Assembly: GCA_937952245.1 (NCBI GenBank)
Contig: CALFYS010000116.1
Coordinates: 29,310 to 93,309, forward strand
DNA length: 64,000 nt
DNA from: an uncultured Alphaproteobacteria bacterium
Lineage (GTDB): Bacteria > Pseudomonadota > Alphaproteobacteria > Puniceispirillales > UBA1172
Direction: 5' to 3'
Notes under the pieces: model-generated
The model's input: the letters and a program-made list of their open reading frames with translations, nothing else
What the model was told of the DNA's origin: nothing
Databases searched by the model: none
Translations under genes and position numbers: made by a program
In this document: positions 8,709 through 16,838 of the stretch, piece after piece
How the letters are laid out: each line of letters starts with the position of its first letter
Numbering within the stretch: the stretch's first letter is position 1

Positions 8709-9713
8709 ATGACCAAATTTATCAAAATGCTGGCGGCGGGTATCGGCGCCATGGCGATGATGATCGGCGCTGCTGTCGCTGACATCAAGCCAGCGGTCGT
8801 CTATGACATGGGCGGCAAATTTGACAAATCATTCAACGAAGGTGTCTGGAATGGCGTGAAGAAATTCACCGAAGAAACAGGCATTGAAGTGATGGAATTT
8901 GAAGTCACCAACCCAAACCAGCGTGAACAGGCGATGCAGCGGATGGCTGAACGTGGCGCAACAATCGTGTTGGGTGTTGGCTTTGCTCAGGCGGACGCGA
9001 TTGCAAAAGTCGCGGCTGAATATCCTGATGTTCAGTTCTCCATCATTGATGTGGGCTGGCTCGATGCGCCAAACCTGCGCCAATATGTGTTCAAAGAACA
9101 TGAAGGTTCATACCTTGTCGGTGTTGCCGCGGCCATGGCCTCCCAGTCAGGCAAAGTCGGTTTTGTCGGCGGGATGGATATTCCATTGATCAGCAAATTT
9201 GCTTGCGGCTATGTCGGCGGTGTGAAGTCAGTTAATGCCAATGCCACTGTTTATCAGAACATGACCGGCACAACCCCATCAGCATGGAACGATCCAGCTA
9301 AAGGCGCGGAATTGACCAAGAGTCAGATTGACCGTGGCGCGGATGTTGTTTACCACGCCGCTGGCGGCACAGGCATGGGCGTGATCCAAGCGGCTGCCGA
9401 TGCGGGTAAACTGGCGATTGGTGTGGATTCAAACCAGAACGGCATTGCCCCGGGTTCAGTGTTGACCTCAATGCTGAAGCGCGTTGACGTTGCGGCTTAT
9501 GAAACCTTCATGGATGCCAAGAACGGCAATTTCTCTGCTGGTCTGCATACCCTTGGTGTTGCCGAAGGCGGTGTTGACTGGGCGCTTGATGATAACAACG
9601 CGTCATTGGTTTCTGCTGATATGAAAGCAGCGATTGAAAAGGCACGTGCGGATATTCTTTCAGGTAAAGTGACTGTTCATAACTTTGAAAGTGACAGCAA
9701 CTGCCCATACTAA
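8709..9713 (+). CDS. BMP-family ABC transporter substrate-binding protein
   Basis: Periplasmic binding protein of 334 aa of the basic-membrane-protein (BMP/PnrA/BmpA) family, which binds purine or pyrimidine nucleosides. It begins with a lysine-containing signal peptide ending in ...GAAVA, followed by DIKPAVVYDMGGKFDKSFN, the family's start. Conserved GVGFAQADAI, GFVGGMDIPLI and GVDSNQNGI blocks line the ligand cleft. GGAG at 8699-8702 favours ATG 8709 over ATG 8703. Codon use is richer in GGT, GCT, AAC and GAA than neighbouring genes, as expected for an abundant binding protein. It is followed by its ATPase and two permeases. Confidence 0.92.
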   Translation: MTKFIKMLAAGIGAMAMMIGAAVADIKPAVVYDMGGKFDKSFNEGVWNGVKKFTEETGIEVMEFEVTNPNQREQAMQRMAERGATIVLGVGFAQADAIAKVAAEYPDVQFSIIDVGWLDAPNLRQYVFKEHEGSYLVGVAAAMASQSGKVGFVGGMDIPLISKFACGYVGGVKSVNANATVYQNMTGTTPSAWNDPAKGAELTKSQIDRGADVVYHAAGGTGMGVIQAAADAGKLAIGVDSNQNGIAPGSVLTSMLKRVDVAAYETFMDAKNGNFSAGLHTLGVAEGGVDWALDDNNASLVSADMKAAIEKARADILSGKVTVHNFESDSNCPY

Positions 9714-9740
9714 GCCAATCGGCTTTTCATTGGATCTGAA

Positions 9741-11303
9741 ATGACCAAAACAACACAACATAACGCGAGAGGCGGCACCCCGCCTCCCGCGATTGCTTTA
9801 TCTGGCATATCAAAAACATTTGGCGCGGTGCGTGCCAATGATGATATTGCCTTGACGGTTACCCCGGGGCATATCCACGGTATTGTGGGGGAAAATGGCG
9901 CGGGGAAATCGACACTGGTTTCTATTCTATATGGGTTTTATCAGGCGGATTCGGGCGATATTGCCATCAATGGCCAGAAGGTGCAGATCAAAAGCACAGC
10001 CGATGCCATTAAATTGGGGATCGGGATGGTGCATCAACATTTCATGCTGGTGCCGACATTCACGGTTTTGGAAAATATCATTCTTGGGCATGAACACCGC
10101 AAAGGCGGCAAATCCCTTGATGATGAGATCGCTCTAGCCCGCCAAGAGTTATCGAACCTCGCCCAACAATATGGGCTTGAGGTTGATTTTGACGCGCTGG
10201 TGGCTGATTTATCGGTGGGGTTGCAACAGCGGGTTGAAATTCTGAAAACGCTCTATCGTGGGGCGAATATCCTAATTTTGGATGAACCCACCGGGGTGTT
10301 AACGCCGCAAGAAACTGATCAATTGTTTGAAATTTTAGCCACCCTTCGCCAGCAAGGGGTGACGGTTCTGCTGATCACCCATAAATTGCGGGAGATCATG
10401 GCGATCACCGATGATGTTTCGGTGATGCGGGGCGGCAAGATGGTCGCGCATCTGACCACCGCCAAAACCTCCCCCGAAGAATTGGCTGAATTGATGGTGG
10501 GGCGGCAGGTGCTGATCAACGCTGATTTTCATGACGCGGAAAAAGGCGAAGTATGCTTGGTTGCCGATAACATCACGCTTACAGGTGATGGCGGCATCCC
10601 GCTTCTGCGCGGTATTAGTTTTGATTTGCGCGCGGGAGAAATTTTGGGGGTTGCTGGCGTTTCCGGCAATGGCCAGACCGAATTGCTGGAGGTGCTTTCA
10701 GGCATCACGCCGCCAACCAGTGGTGAAATCAATATCGGTGGTCAGGTCATTGGCGCGCATCAACCCGCCACCCCCAATGATGTTAAAAATCTTGGGCTGG
10801 CTCATGTTCCTGAAGATCGTCACGCCATGGGCATGGTCTTGCCGTTTTCAGCGGCGGAATCCGCTGTGCTGGGGTATGAACGCCAAGCGGCTTTGGGGGA
10901 TTCCATTTGGTTTGGCCCTGATCTGTTGCAAAACCATTGTGCTGAATTGATGCAGGATTATGATATTCGTCCGGCTGACCCTGCCCTGAAATGCAATTTG
11001 TTTTCAGGCGGCAATCAACAGAAATTGGTCTTGGCGCGGGAAATGTCCGCCGCCCCGAAAATCTTATTGGTGGGGCAGCCCACACGAGGCGTGGATATTG
11101 GCGCGATTGAATTTATCTATCAGCGGCTGATCGCCATGCGGGATCAAGGCTGTGCCATCCTGTTGGTATCGGTTGAACTGGATGAAATCCTGACCCTTTC
11201 TGATCGGGTGATGGTGATGAATAACGGGGCGTCCATGGGAATTGTCGATAAAAAAGATGCTGATGCGCAATCCATTGGCTTGATGATGGCGGGGGTGGTC
11301 TGA
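9741..11303 (+). CDS. Nucleoside ABC transporter, double ATPase subunit
   Basis: Fused two-domain ATPase of 520 aa (YufO/NupA type). Domain 1 has Walker A GENGAGKST (about residue 51), a degenerate signature LSVGLQQR and Walker B ILILDEPTG. Domain 2 has a degenerate Walker A (GVSGNGQTELLEVLSG), an intact LFSGGNQQK signature near residue 420 and an altered Walker B, LLVGQPTRGVD. Degeneration of the second nucleotide site is usual for BMP and sugar importers. The stop codon overlaps the first permease start (TGATG at 11301-11305), indicating translational coupling. Confidence 0.93.
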   Translation: MTKTTQHNARGGTPPPAIALSGISKTFGAVRANDDIALTVTPGHIHGIVGENGAGKSTLVSILYGFYQADSGDIAINGQKVQIKSTADAIKLGIGMVHQHFMLVPTFTVLENIILGHEHRKGGKSLDDEIALARQELSNLAQQYGLEVDFDALVADLSVGLQQRVEILKTLYRGANILILDEPTGVLTPQETDQLFEILATLRQQGVTVLLITHKLREIMAITDDVSVMRGGKMVAHLTTAKTSPEELAELMVGRQVLINADFHDAEKGEVCLVADNITLTGDGGIPLLRGISFDLRAGEILGVAGVSGNGQTELLEVLSGITPPTSGEINIGGQVIGAHQPATPNDVKNLGLAHVPEDRHAMGMVLPFSAAESAVLGYERQAALGDSIWFGPDLLQNHCAELMQDYDIRPADPALKCNLFSGGNQQKLVLAREMSAAPKILLVGQPTRGVDIGAIEFIYQRLIAMRDQGCAILLVSVELDEILTLSDRVMVMNNGASMGIVDKKDADAQSIGLMMAGVV

Positions 11304-12412
11304 TGTCTTCAACCTTGCCACGTTGGATTGATGTGGGCGTGATGCCGCTGTTGAATATTCTGGCGGCCTTCATTGTCTCCGGCATTATTATTGCCATGAT
11401 TGGTGAAAACCCCTTTACCGCGTTGGGGGTTATGCTCAAAGGCGCGTTTGTTTATAAGGGCGCTTTGGGATACACGCTGTTTTACACCACCAATTTCATT
11501 TTTACGGGATTGGCGGTGGCGGTGGCGTTTCATGCGACTTTGTTCAATATCGGCGGTGAAGGCCAAGCCATGATGGGGGGGCTGGGAATCGGTCTCTTGG
11601 TCTTGGCGTTAGATGCTGTCTTGCCGGCCTTTTTATTAATCCTTTTGGCCATTCCGGTCTCTGCTTTGATGGGCGCGGCCTGGGGGGCGGTGCCGGGGTA
11701 TCTGCAAGCGAAACGCGGCAGTCATGTGGTGATCACCACCATCATGTTCAATTTTATCGCGTCATCCATCATGGTCTGGCTTCTGGCAGGGACGTTGATG
11801 CAGCCCGGGCAAATGGCACCGGAAACCCGCGATTTTGCCGAAGGCGTGGGGCTGTTAAAATTCCATGAGATTGCGGCCATGCTGGGGATTAAAGTCGCGC
11901 GTTCGCCTTTGAACCTCAGCTTTGTGATCGCGCTCGCCGCCGCCTTTGGGGTTTGGGTGTTGATCTGGCGGACACGTCTTGGTTATGTCATTCGCGCCAC
12001 GGGGCATAGTGAAAAAGCCGCGATTTACGCCGGCCATTCCCCGCAACGGATTATCATCATCACCATGGCCATATCTGGCGGTTTGGCGGGGATGATGGCG
12101 CTTAATGAAATTTTGGGGGTTCAACATAAATTGATCCTCGATTTCACTTCAGGATTTGGTTTCACGGGCATCGCGGTGGCCTTGATGGGGCGTAATCATC
12201 CCGTGGGGATAATTTTTGCCAGCCTTTTGTTTGGCGCGCTGTATCAAGGCGGGGCGGAGCTTGATTTTGAATTTAAAACCATCACCCGTGAAATGGTCTT
12301 GATGATCCAAGGCTTGATCATTCTGTTTTCAGGGGCGTTGGTGTATATGTTTAACCCCATGGTGGAACGGCTTTATCACCGTGTCTTCACCCCGCAAAAA
12401 GGAACGGCGTGA
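11303..12412 (+). CDS. Nucleoside ABC transporter permease 1 (YufP-like)
   Basis: Inner-membrane permease of 369 aa with roughly ten hydrophobic helices, of the BPD_transp_2 (LivHM-like) family used by BMP importers. Motifs include NIGGEGQAMMGGLGI (about residue 78) and GTLMQPGQMAPETRDFAEG, the periplasmic loop found in the larger BMP permease. The ISGGLAGMMALNE segment corresponds to the ATPase-coupling region. It overlaps the ATPase gene by 1 nt and the second permease gene by 1 nt, so all three should be made together. Confidence 0.92.
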   Translation: MSSTLPRWIDVGVMPLLNILAAFIVSGIIIAMIGENPFTALGVMLKGAFVYKGALGYTLFYTTNFIFTGLAVAVAFHATLFNIGGEGQAMMGGLGIGLLVLALDAVLPAFLLILLAIPVSALMGAAWGAVPGYLQAKRGSHVVITTIMFNFIASSIMVWLLAGTLMQPGQMAPETRDFAEGVGLLKFHEIAAMLGIKVARSPLNLSFVIALAAAFGVWVLIWRTRLGYVIRATGHSEKAAIYAGHSPQRIIIITMAISGGLAGMMALNEILGVQHKLILDFTSGFGFTGIAVALMGRNHPVGIIFASLLFGALYQGGAELDFEFKTITREMVLMIQGLIILFSGALVYMFNPMVERLYHRVFTPQKGTA

Positions 12413-13386
12413 TGGAAGGGTTATGGCTGCAATTTTTGCTGACGATTGATGCCACGTTGCGGGTGGCGACACCGTTAATCCTTTGCGCCATGGCGGGGAT
12501 ATTTTCCGAACGTTCGGGCATTATCGACATTTCCCTTGAAGGCAAAATGTTGATGAGCGCCTTTGCCGCGGCTTCGGTGGCGGCGGTGACAGGCCAGCCG
12601 TGGTTGGCCTTGTTGGTGGCGATTGGGGTCTCGGTCTTCTTGAGCTTGATCCACGGGTTTGCTTGCATTACCCATCGCGGCAATCAGGTTGTCTCCGGTC
12701 TTGCGATTAATATTCTGGCCTCCGGCCTGACGGTAACATTGGGGATCGCGTTTTTTGCCCAAGGTGGGCAAACGCCGTTCTTAAAAGGAGATCAGCGGTT
12801 TTCACCCATCACCTTGCCTTTTGCCGATACATTGAGGGATATTCCCTTCCTTGGGCCAATTTACGCTGAGGTGATTTCTGGCCATAACATTATCGTTTGG
12901 ATCGCGTTGCTGGCGGTGGTCGTGACATCATTGGTGATGATGCGAACACGGTTTGGCTTGCGCTTACGGGCGGTGGGTGAGAAGCCGGAGGCGGTGGATA
13001 CCGCCGGTATCAGCGTTGTCTTGATGCGCTATCAGGCGGTGTTGATCGCCGGCGTTTTATGCGGCATCGCTGGCGCGTATTTGTCGATTGCCCATGGCGC
13101 GGGGTTTGTTCGTGAAATGACCGCGGGCAAAGGGTATATCGCATTGGCGGCGATGATCTTTGGCAATTGGCGGCCATTACAAGCGCTTTATGCGTGTTTG
13201 ATGTTCGGGTTTTTAGACGCGGTGGCGGCGCGGGTGCAAGGGCTTGAATTGCCGCTAATCGGTGAGGTTTCCTCTGATTTGATCTTGGCCTTGCCCTATG
13301 TGCTGACGGTGATTTTCTTGGCGGGGTTCATTGGCCGCGCCACCCCGCCAGCGTCCATTGGAGTGCCTTATGTCAAAGAACGGTAA
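12412..13386 (+). CDS. Nucleoside ABC transporter permease 2 (YufQ-like)
   Basis: Second inner-membrane permease, 324 aa, BPD_transp_2 family. GIFSERSGIIDISLEGKMLMSA at about residue 30 is the typical start of the smaller BMP permease, and VGEKPEAVDTAGISV near residue 190 is the coupling loop facing the ATPase. ATG 12412 shares one base with the preceding stop; GTG 12409 is a less likely start. Its last 17 nt overlap the cytidine deaminase gene, whose ribosome site (GGAG) lies inside this coding sequence. Confidence 0.92.
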   Translation: MEGLWLQFLLTIDATLRVATPLILCAMAGIFSERSGIIDISLEGKMLMSAFAAASVAAVTGQPWLALLVAIGVSVFLSLIHGFACITHRGNQVVSGLAINILASGLTVTLGIAFFAQGGQTPFLKGDQRFSPITLPFADTLRDIPFLGPIYAEVISGHNIIVWIALLAVVVTSLVMMRTRFGLRLRAVGEKPEAVDTAGISVVLMRYQAVLIAGVLCGIAGAYLSIAHGAGFVREMTAGKGYIALAAMIFGNWRPLQALYACLMFGFLDAVAARVQGLELPLIGEVSSDLILALPYVLTVIFLAGFIGRATPPASIGVPYVKER

Positions 13387-13777
13387 TCATGATGCTTTGG
13401 CGCAAGCCGCCATGGCCGCTATGCCAAGGGCTTATGCCCCCTATAGCCAGTTTCAAGTCGGTGCCGCGATTTTGGATGAAAACGGCATTATCCATACTGG
13501 CGTGAATGTTGAAAACGCTGCCTACCCCCAAGGGTCTTGCGCCGAAGCCGGAGCGATCGCGGCGATGGTGATGGCGGGCGGCAAAGCCATCCAAGCGATT
13601 GCTGTTTCTGGGCGAGGCGACCAGCTCTGCACCCCTTGTGGGGGATGCCGCCAACGCATCAGGGAATTTGCCACCGCCCATACGCCTGTGGTGATTTGTG
13701 GCGAAGATACAATTAAGGCTGAATTTACTTTGGGCGATTTGCTGCCCCATAATTTTGGCCCTGATAATTTGGGCTAA
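13370..13777 (+). CDS. cdd: Cytidine deaminase
   Basis: Zinc enzyme of 135 aa converting (deoxy)cytidine to (deoxy)uridine. C57-A-E59 supplies one zinc ligand and the proton-shuttling glutamate; C90-GG-C93 (CTPCGGCRQ) gives the other two ligands, the pattern of the tetrameric short form. YAPYSQFQVGAAI at residues 22-34 is the substrate-binding start. Start ATG 13370 has GGAG at 13360-13363. It ends the importer operon and converges with upp, so imported cytidine could flow to uridine, then to uracil via the hydrolase, and to UMP via upp. Confidence 0.95.
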   Translation: MSKNGNHDALAQAAMAAMPRAYAPYSQFQVGAAILDENGIIHTGVNVENAAYPQGSCAEAGAIAAMVMAGGKAIQAIAVSGRGDQLCTPCGGCRQRIREFATAHTPVVICGEDTIKAEFTLGDLLPHNFGPDNLG

Positions 13778-13802
13778 AATCATCGGCGTTAAGCGGTCTT
13801 GA

Positions 13803-14429
13803 TCAGGTGTTGTAAATCCGGTCGCCCGCATCCCCCAACCCGGGCAAGATATAGCAATTCTCATTCAACTCGCGGTCCAATGCCGCGGTGATAATATCAA
13901 TATCAGGGTGCTGTTCATGGAAAGCCGCGATGCCTTCAGGGGCGGAAACAAGGGCGATAAACACAATATCCTGAACCCCATGTGATTTCAGTTGATCGGC
14001 CGCCATGATCGCTGACCCGCCAGTGGCCAGCATCGGATCAATCAACACGGTTTGCCGCTTTGCCATCGCAGGAGGCAGTTTTTCATAATAGGCGCGGGCT
14101 TGATGGGTTTGAGGGTCACGTTCCATCCCCAAATGCCCCACCGCCGCTTCTGGCATGATGTTGAGCAAAGCATCGGTCAGGCCATTGCCTGCTCTCAAGA
14201 TTGAAACCAAACAGGGTTGATGTTCCGCCAGCACCGCGCCATCGGTTTCTTCCAACGGGGTCATGACGCGGCAAGCATCGGTTTTGATATGGCGAAAGGC
14301 ATCGGCGCTCATCAGCGCGGCGATTTCATGCAGAGCCTGTCTAAATTGCTGCGGCGGAGTTGCCTGATCGCGAAGAATGGTCATTTTCACATTGATCAAC
14401 GGGTGATCAAGGACAGTCACATTTGCCAT
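13803..14429 (-). CDS. upp: Uracil phosphoribosyltransferase
   Basis: Converts uracil and PRPP to UMP. The 208-residue protein has the RAGNGLTDALL block, the VLIDPMLATGGSAIMA PRPP-binding loop near residue 130, and the C-terminal GLGDAGDRIYNT that is diagnostic for UPRT. GAGGT stands before ATG 14429. It is convergent with cdd and divergent from the acetyltransferase gene. Together with nucleoside hydrolase and cytidine deaminase it closes a pyrimidine salvage route in this locus. Confidence 0.95.
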   Translation of the reverse strand: MANVTVLDHPLINVKMTILRDQATPPQQFRQALHEIAALMSADAFRHIKTDACRVMTPLEETDGAVLAEHQPCLVSILRAGNGLTDALLNIMPEAAVGHLGMERDPQTHQARAYYEKLPPAMAKRQTVLIDPMLATGGSAIMAADQLKSHGVQDIVFIALVSAPEGIAAFHEQHPDIDIITAALDRELNENCYILPGLGDAGDRIYNT

Positions 14430-14551
14430 ATCAATACCTCAATTTTCTTCAGTTTAAGGCTTTGTTCATAAGGGATCAATCACCTTGACCTCGGGTCGCG
14501 TTTCCCCCCAAGATGCCCTTTAACATCAAGGCCAAAAATTAAGGATACGCC

Positions 14552-15271
14552 ATGACCAATTCGCCCAAACCATTTTTAGGCAAGCCGGTTGATTACACGC
14601 CCGCGCCCTATCCGAAGGCCTTGTCCCTTTCCGGCACTCATATTGATTTGCACCCGCTCAACCGTGATCACGCGCCATCGTTGCAACGGTATTTTGATGA
14701 AAGCGAACAGGACGCGATTTGGGATTATCTGCCTTATGGGCCGTTTGCTTCTGCCCAAGATTACGGCGATTGGATTGATGAAAATACCGCTGTGGGTGAT
14801 CCGCATTTCTTTGCGGTGATTGATAAATCCACCAATGATGCCATCGGGGTTGCCAGTTACTTGCGGATCAATCCAAAGGAAGGGTCAATCGAGGTGGGGC
14901 ATATCAATTTCTCGCCAGCAATGCAGGGTACAATTGCCGCCACCGAAACCATGTTCTTGATGATGCAATGGGCGTTTGAGAATGGCTATCGCCGCTATGA
15001 ATGGAAATGCAACGCGCTCAATTTAAAATCCCGCGCCGCCGCCCAAAGATTAGGTTTTTCTTATGAAGGCATTTTCCGGCAAGCCAGTATCGCCAAAGGC
15101 CGCAATCGCGACACGGCGTGGTTCGGCATTATTGATCAAGAATGGCCACAACTGAAAGCGGCGTTTCAGACCTGGCTTAACCCTGATAATTTTGATGATG
15201 CGGGACAACAGAAACAGCGTCTTTCTGCCTTAACCGCCCCTGTTCGGGTGATGAGTGATCCTGATCTTTAA
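14552..15271 (+). CDS. GNAT-family N-acetyltransferase (RimJ/RimL type)
   Basis: Predicted acetyl-CoA-dependent N-acetyltransferase of 239 aa. The GNAT core runs from about residue 28 to 200; the acetyl-CoA region is EVGHINFSPAMQGTIAATE near residue 115 instead of a textbook Q-x-x-G-x-G/A, and NLKSRAAAQRLGFSYEGIFRQ is the conserved C-terminal motif of the RimJ/RimL group. Acceptor could be a protein N-terminus or an amino compound. AAGGA precedes the ATG by 6 nt. The gene is convergent with the phosphatase gene and overlaps it by 4 nt. Confidence 0.85.
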   Translation: MTNSPKPFLGKPVDYTPAPYPKALSLSGTHIDLHPLNRDHAPSLQRYFDESEQDAIWDYLPYGPFASAQDYGDWIDENTAVGDPHFFAVIDKSTNDAIGVASYLRINPKEGSIEVGHINFSPAMQGTIAATETMFLMMQWAFENGYRRYEWKCNALNLKSRAAAQRLGFSYEGIFRQASIAKGRNRDTAWFGIIDQEWPQLKAAFQTWLNPDNFDDAGQQKQRLSALTAPVRVMSDPDL

Positions 15272-15828
15272 CCTTCAGCCGTCATCATCGGGATGTAATC
15301 ACGGACAAATTGTTCTTGGTCTTCGGTTTGGATACAGCCTTCGCGTTGCTGGCGGATCATGGTGATGGCGTCATCAGGGGCAATGCCATAATGGATCAAC
15401 ATGACGGCGGCTGTTTTGCCCGCGCGACCTGTTCCGCCACGGCAGTGCACCAAAATATGCTGGCCTTGATCAAGGCGGGATTTAACCGCCGCCATCGCCG
15501 CCATAAACTCTTCAAGAAGGTCAGCCTCCGGCGTGGAATAATTCACTACCGGCACTTGCAACCAATCCATCCCAAGGCCTTTGATCCGCTGGGGCATCGC
15601 CGCCACGCCCAACCGTTCCAGCTCATCATCAGGGGTCAGGGCAATCACCTGATCCACCCCAAGGTCAGACAAGGTTTGAAGATGGCGCGATTGCCGTTCT
15701 TCTGAAGTGCCGTTGTCTTTGCAATACCCCGGGCATGATGAAATCGTAAGCACCCCCGAAGGCGGGTTGGATGCCATGCTGAGATCAAGGGTGGTGTAAG
15801 AAAGACCGTCGTTAAATTGAGTTGCCAT
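15268..15828 (-). CDS. Dual-specificity / CDKN3-like protein phosphatase
   Basis: Cysteine phosphatase fold of 186 aa. The P-loop HCRGGTGRAGKTAA holds the nucleophile C129 and R135. The loop that normally carries the general-acid aspartate (P-[IV]-x-D-x-x-x-P) reads PVVNYSTP, with Asn96 at that place, so another acid such as E101 or D103 must serve or activity is altered. Residues 30-60 (SSCPGYC...RQSRHLQTL) add cysteines of unknown purpose. The start is uncertain: ATG 15828 or ATG 15840, neither with a good ribosome site, both inside the end of the PHP gene, which suggests translational coupling. The substrate (protein, nucleotide or sugar phosphate) is unknown. Confidence 0.8.
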   Translation of the reverse strand: MATQFNDGLSYTTLDLSMASNPPSGVLTISSCPGYCKDNGTSEERQSRHLQTLSDLGVDQVIALTPDDELERLGVAAMPQRIKGLGMDWLQVPVVNYSTPEADLLEEFMAAMAAVKSRLDQGQHILVHCRGGTGRAGKTAAVMLIHYGIAPDDAITMIRQQREGCIQTEDQEQFVRDYIPMMTAEG

Positions 15829-16747
15829 GGGATAAATCATCAAAAAAATAAGGGTTAGACCACGCCATTCCGCCAGCGCGATCCATAATGGTGACGCGGA
15901 AATAAGGCGATTTCAACCCCGCCATATCAAATTCAGCATAGGTGATGTTGGGGCCTGTTTTATGCAGAGCCAAATGACCTTGCGCGCTGACAATAATACT
16001 TTCCGCCGCGCTGCAATCAACGATCAGCGTGTCATCTTCCAGCGCCATGAAATTGATCACCGGCCCTGTGGTGGAATAATGCCGGCCGGTTTTGAGGGCG
16101 GCAATAATCGCCTCCGGTGTCAGGTCATCCGCCGCCACCATGACCCAGCCGCCACCATGATCAAGGGGCTGAAAATGGCTGTCATCCGTGGCGGTGAAAC
16201 TTAACCGATGGCCATCATTCAACAGTGTATCGGCAATCGCGATGCCAGACCCGCGGTTGGATGAAATCGCACAAGAATGGTTATAGACTTCAACCCCATG
16301 GGCATGGGCAACACTGCGGGCTTCTTCGGTGGTCATGCTGTACCATTCGGGATGGGCGATGGTGACATACGCCCCGGCATCAATCGCCCGTTGCACCAAT
16401 TGGGGCCCTGTTTCTTGTTCATCAGCAGGGGCGAAATCCACGGGCAGACCATTGGCGACAATATGCCAAAGCCCATCTTGATCATAGGTTTTGCCAAGGC
16501 AATGAATTTCAGCCGAGGGGATGGTGATAAATCCATCACGGTTGAGGTCTTCGGTATCCAGCACGGTATCGGCAGAAAACCAAGTTTTTTTCCAAAGATG
16601 GTCGGAAATGCAGGTGAAGTCATATCCAAGGCTGGCATAGGCCTCAACAACAGCGGCGGGGCTGGTCATGCCATCGGAATGGTTCGAATGACCATGAAGA
16701 TTGCCGCGGAAAAATTGCTGAGCCTGATCAAAAGGAGGCAGAAGCAT
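15812..16747 (-). CDS. PHP-domain metal-dependent hydrolase
   Basis: Polymerase-and-histidinol-phosphatase family protein of 311 aa. Ligand motifs are GNLHGHSNHSDG (about residue 20), CISDHLWKK, the glutamate of IPSAEIH, a TIAHPEW strand near residue 140 and ATDDSHF near residue 195, forming a trinuclear metal site for phosphoester cleavage. A small C-terminal beta domain (about residues 225-311) follows. AGAGGA lies 8 nt before ATG 16747. Its 3' end overlaps the phosphatase gene by 17 nt, so the two hydrolases are probably made together. Substrate is unknown. Confidence 0.85.
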   Translation of the reverse strand: MLLPPFDQAQQFFRGNLHGHSNHSDGMTSPAAVVEAYASLGYDFTCISDHLWKKTWFSADTVLDTEDLNRDGFITIPSAEIHCLGKTYDQDGLWHIVANGLPVDFAPADEQETGPQLVQRAIDAGAYVTIAHPEWYSMTTEEARSVAHAHGVEVYNHSCAISSNRGSGIAIADTLLNDGHRLSFTATDDSHFQPLDHGGGWVMVAADDLTPEAIIAALKTGRHYSTTGPVINFMALEDDTLIVDCSAAESIIVSAQGHLALHKTGPNITYAEFDMAGLKSPYFRVTIMDRAGGMAWSNPYFFDDLSHGNSI

Positions 16748-16838
16748 GGGGTGTTCCTCTTTATTAACCATCACCACAAATCTATCGCCGTGATGTTAAA
16801 GTTTTATGAAAAAACCATGGGCGTGATGGCGGCTTTCG

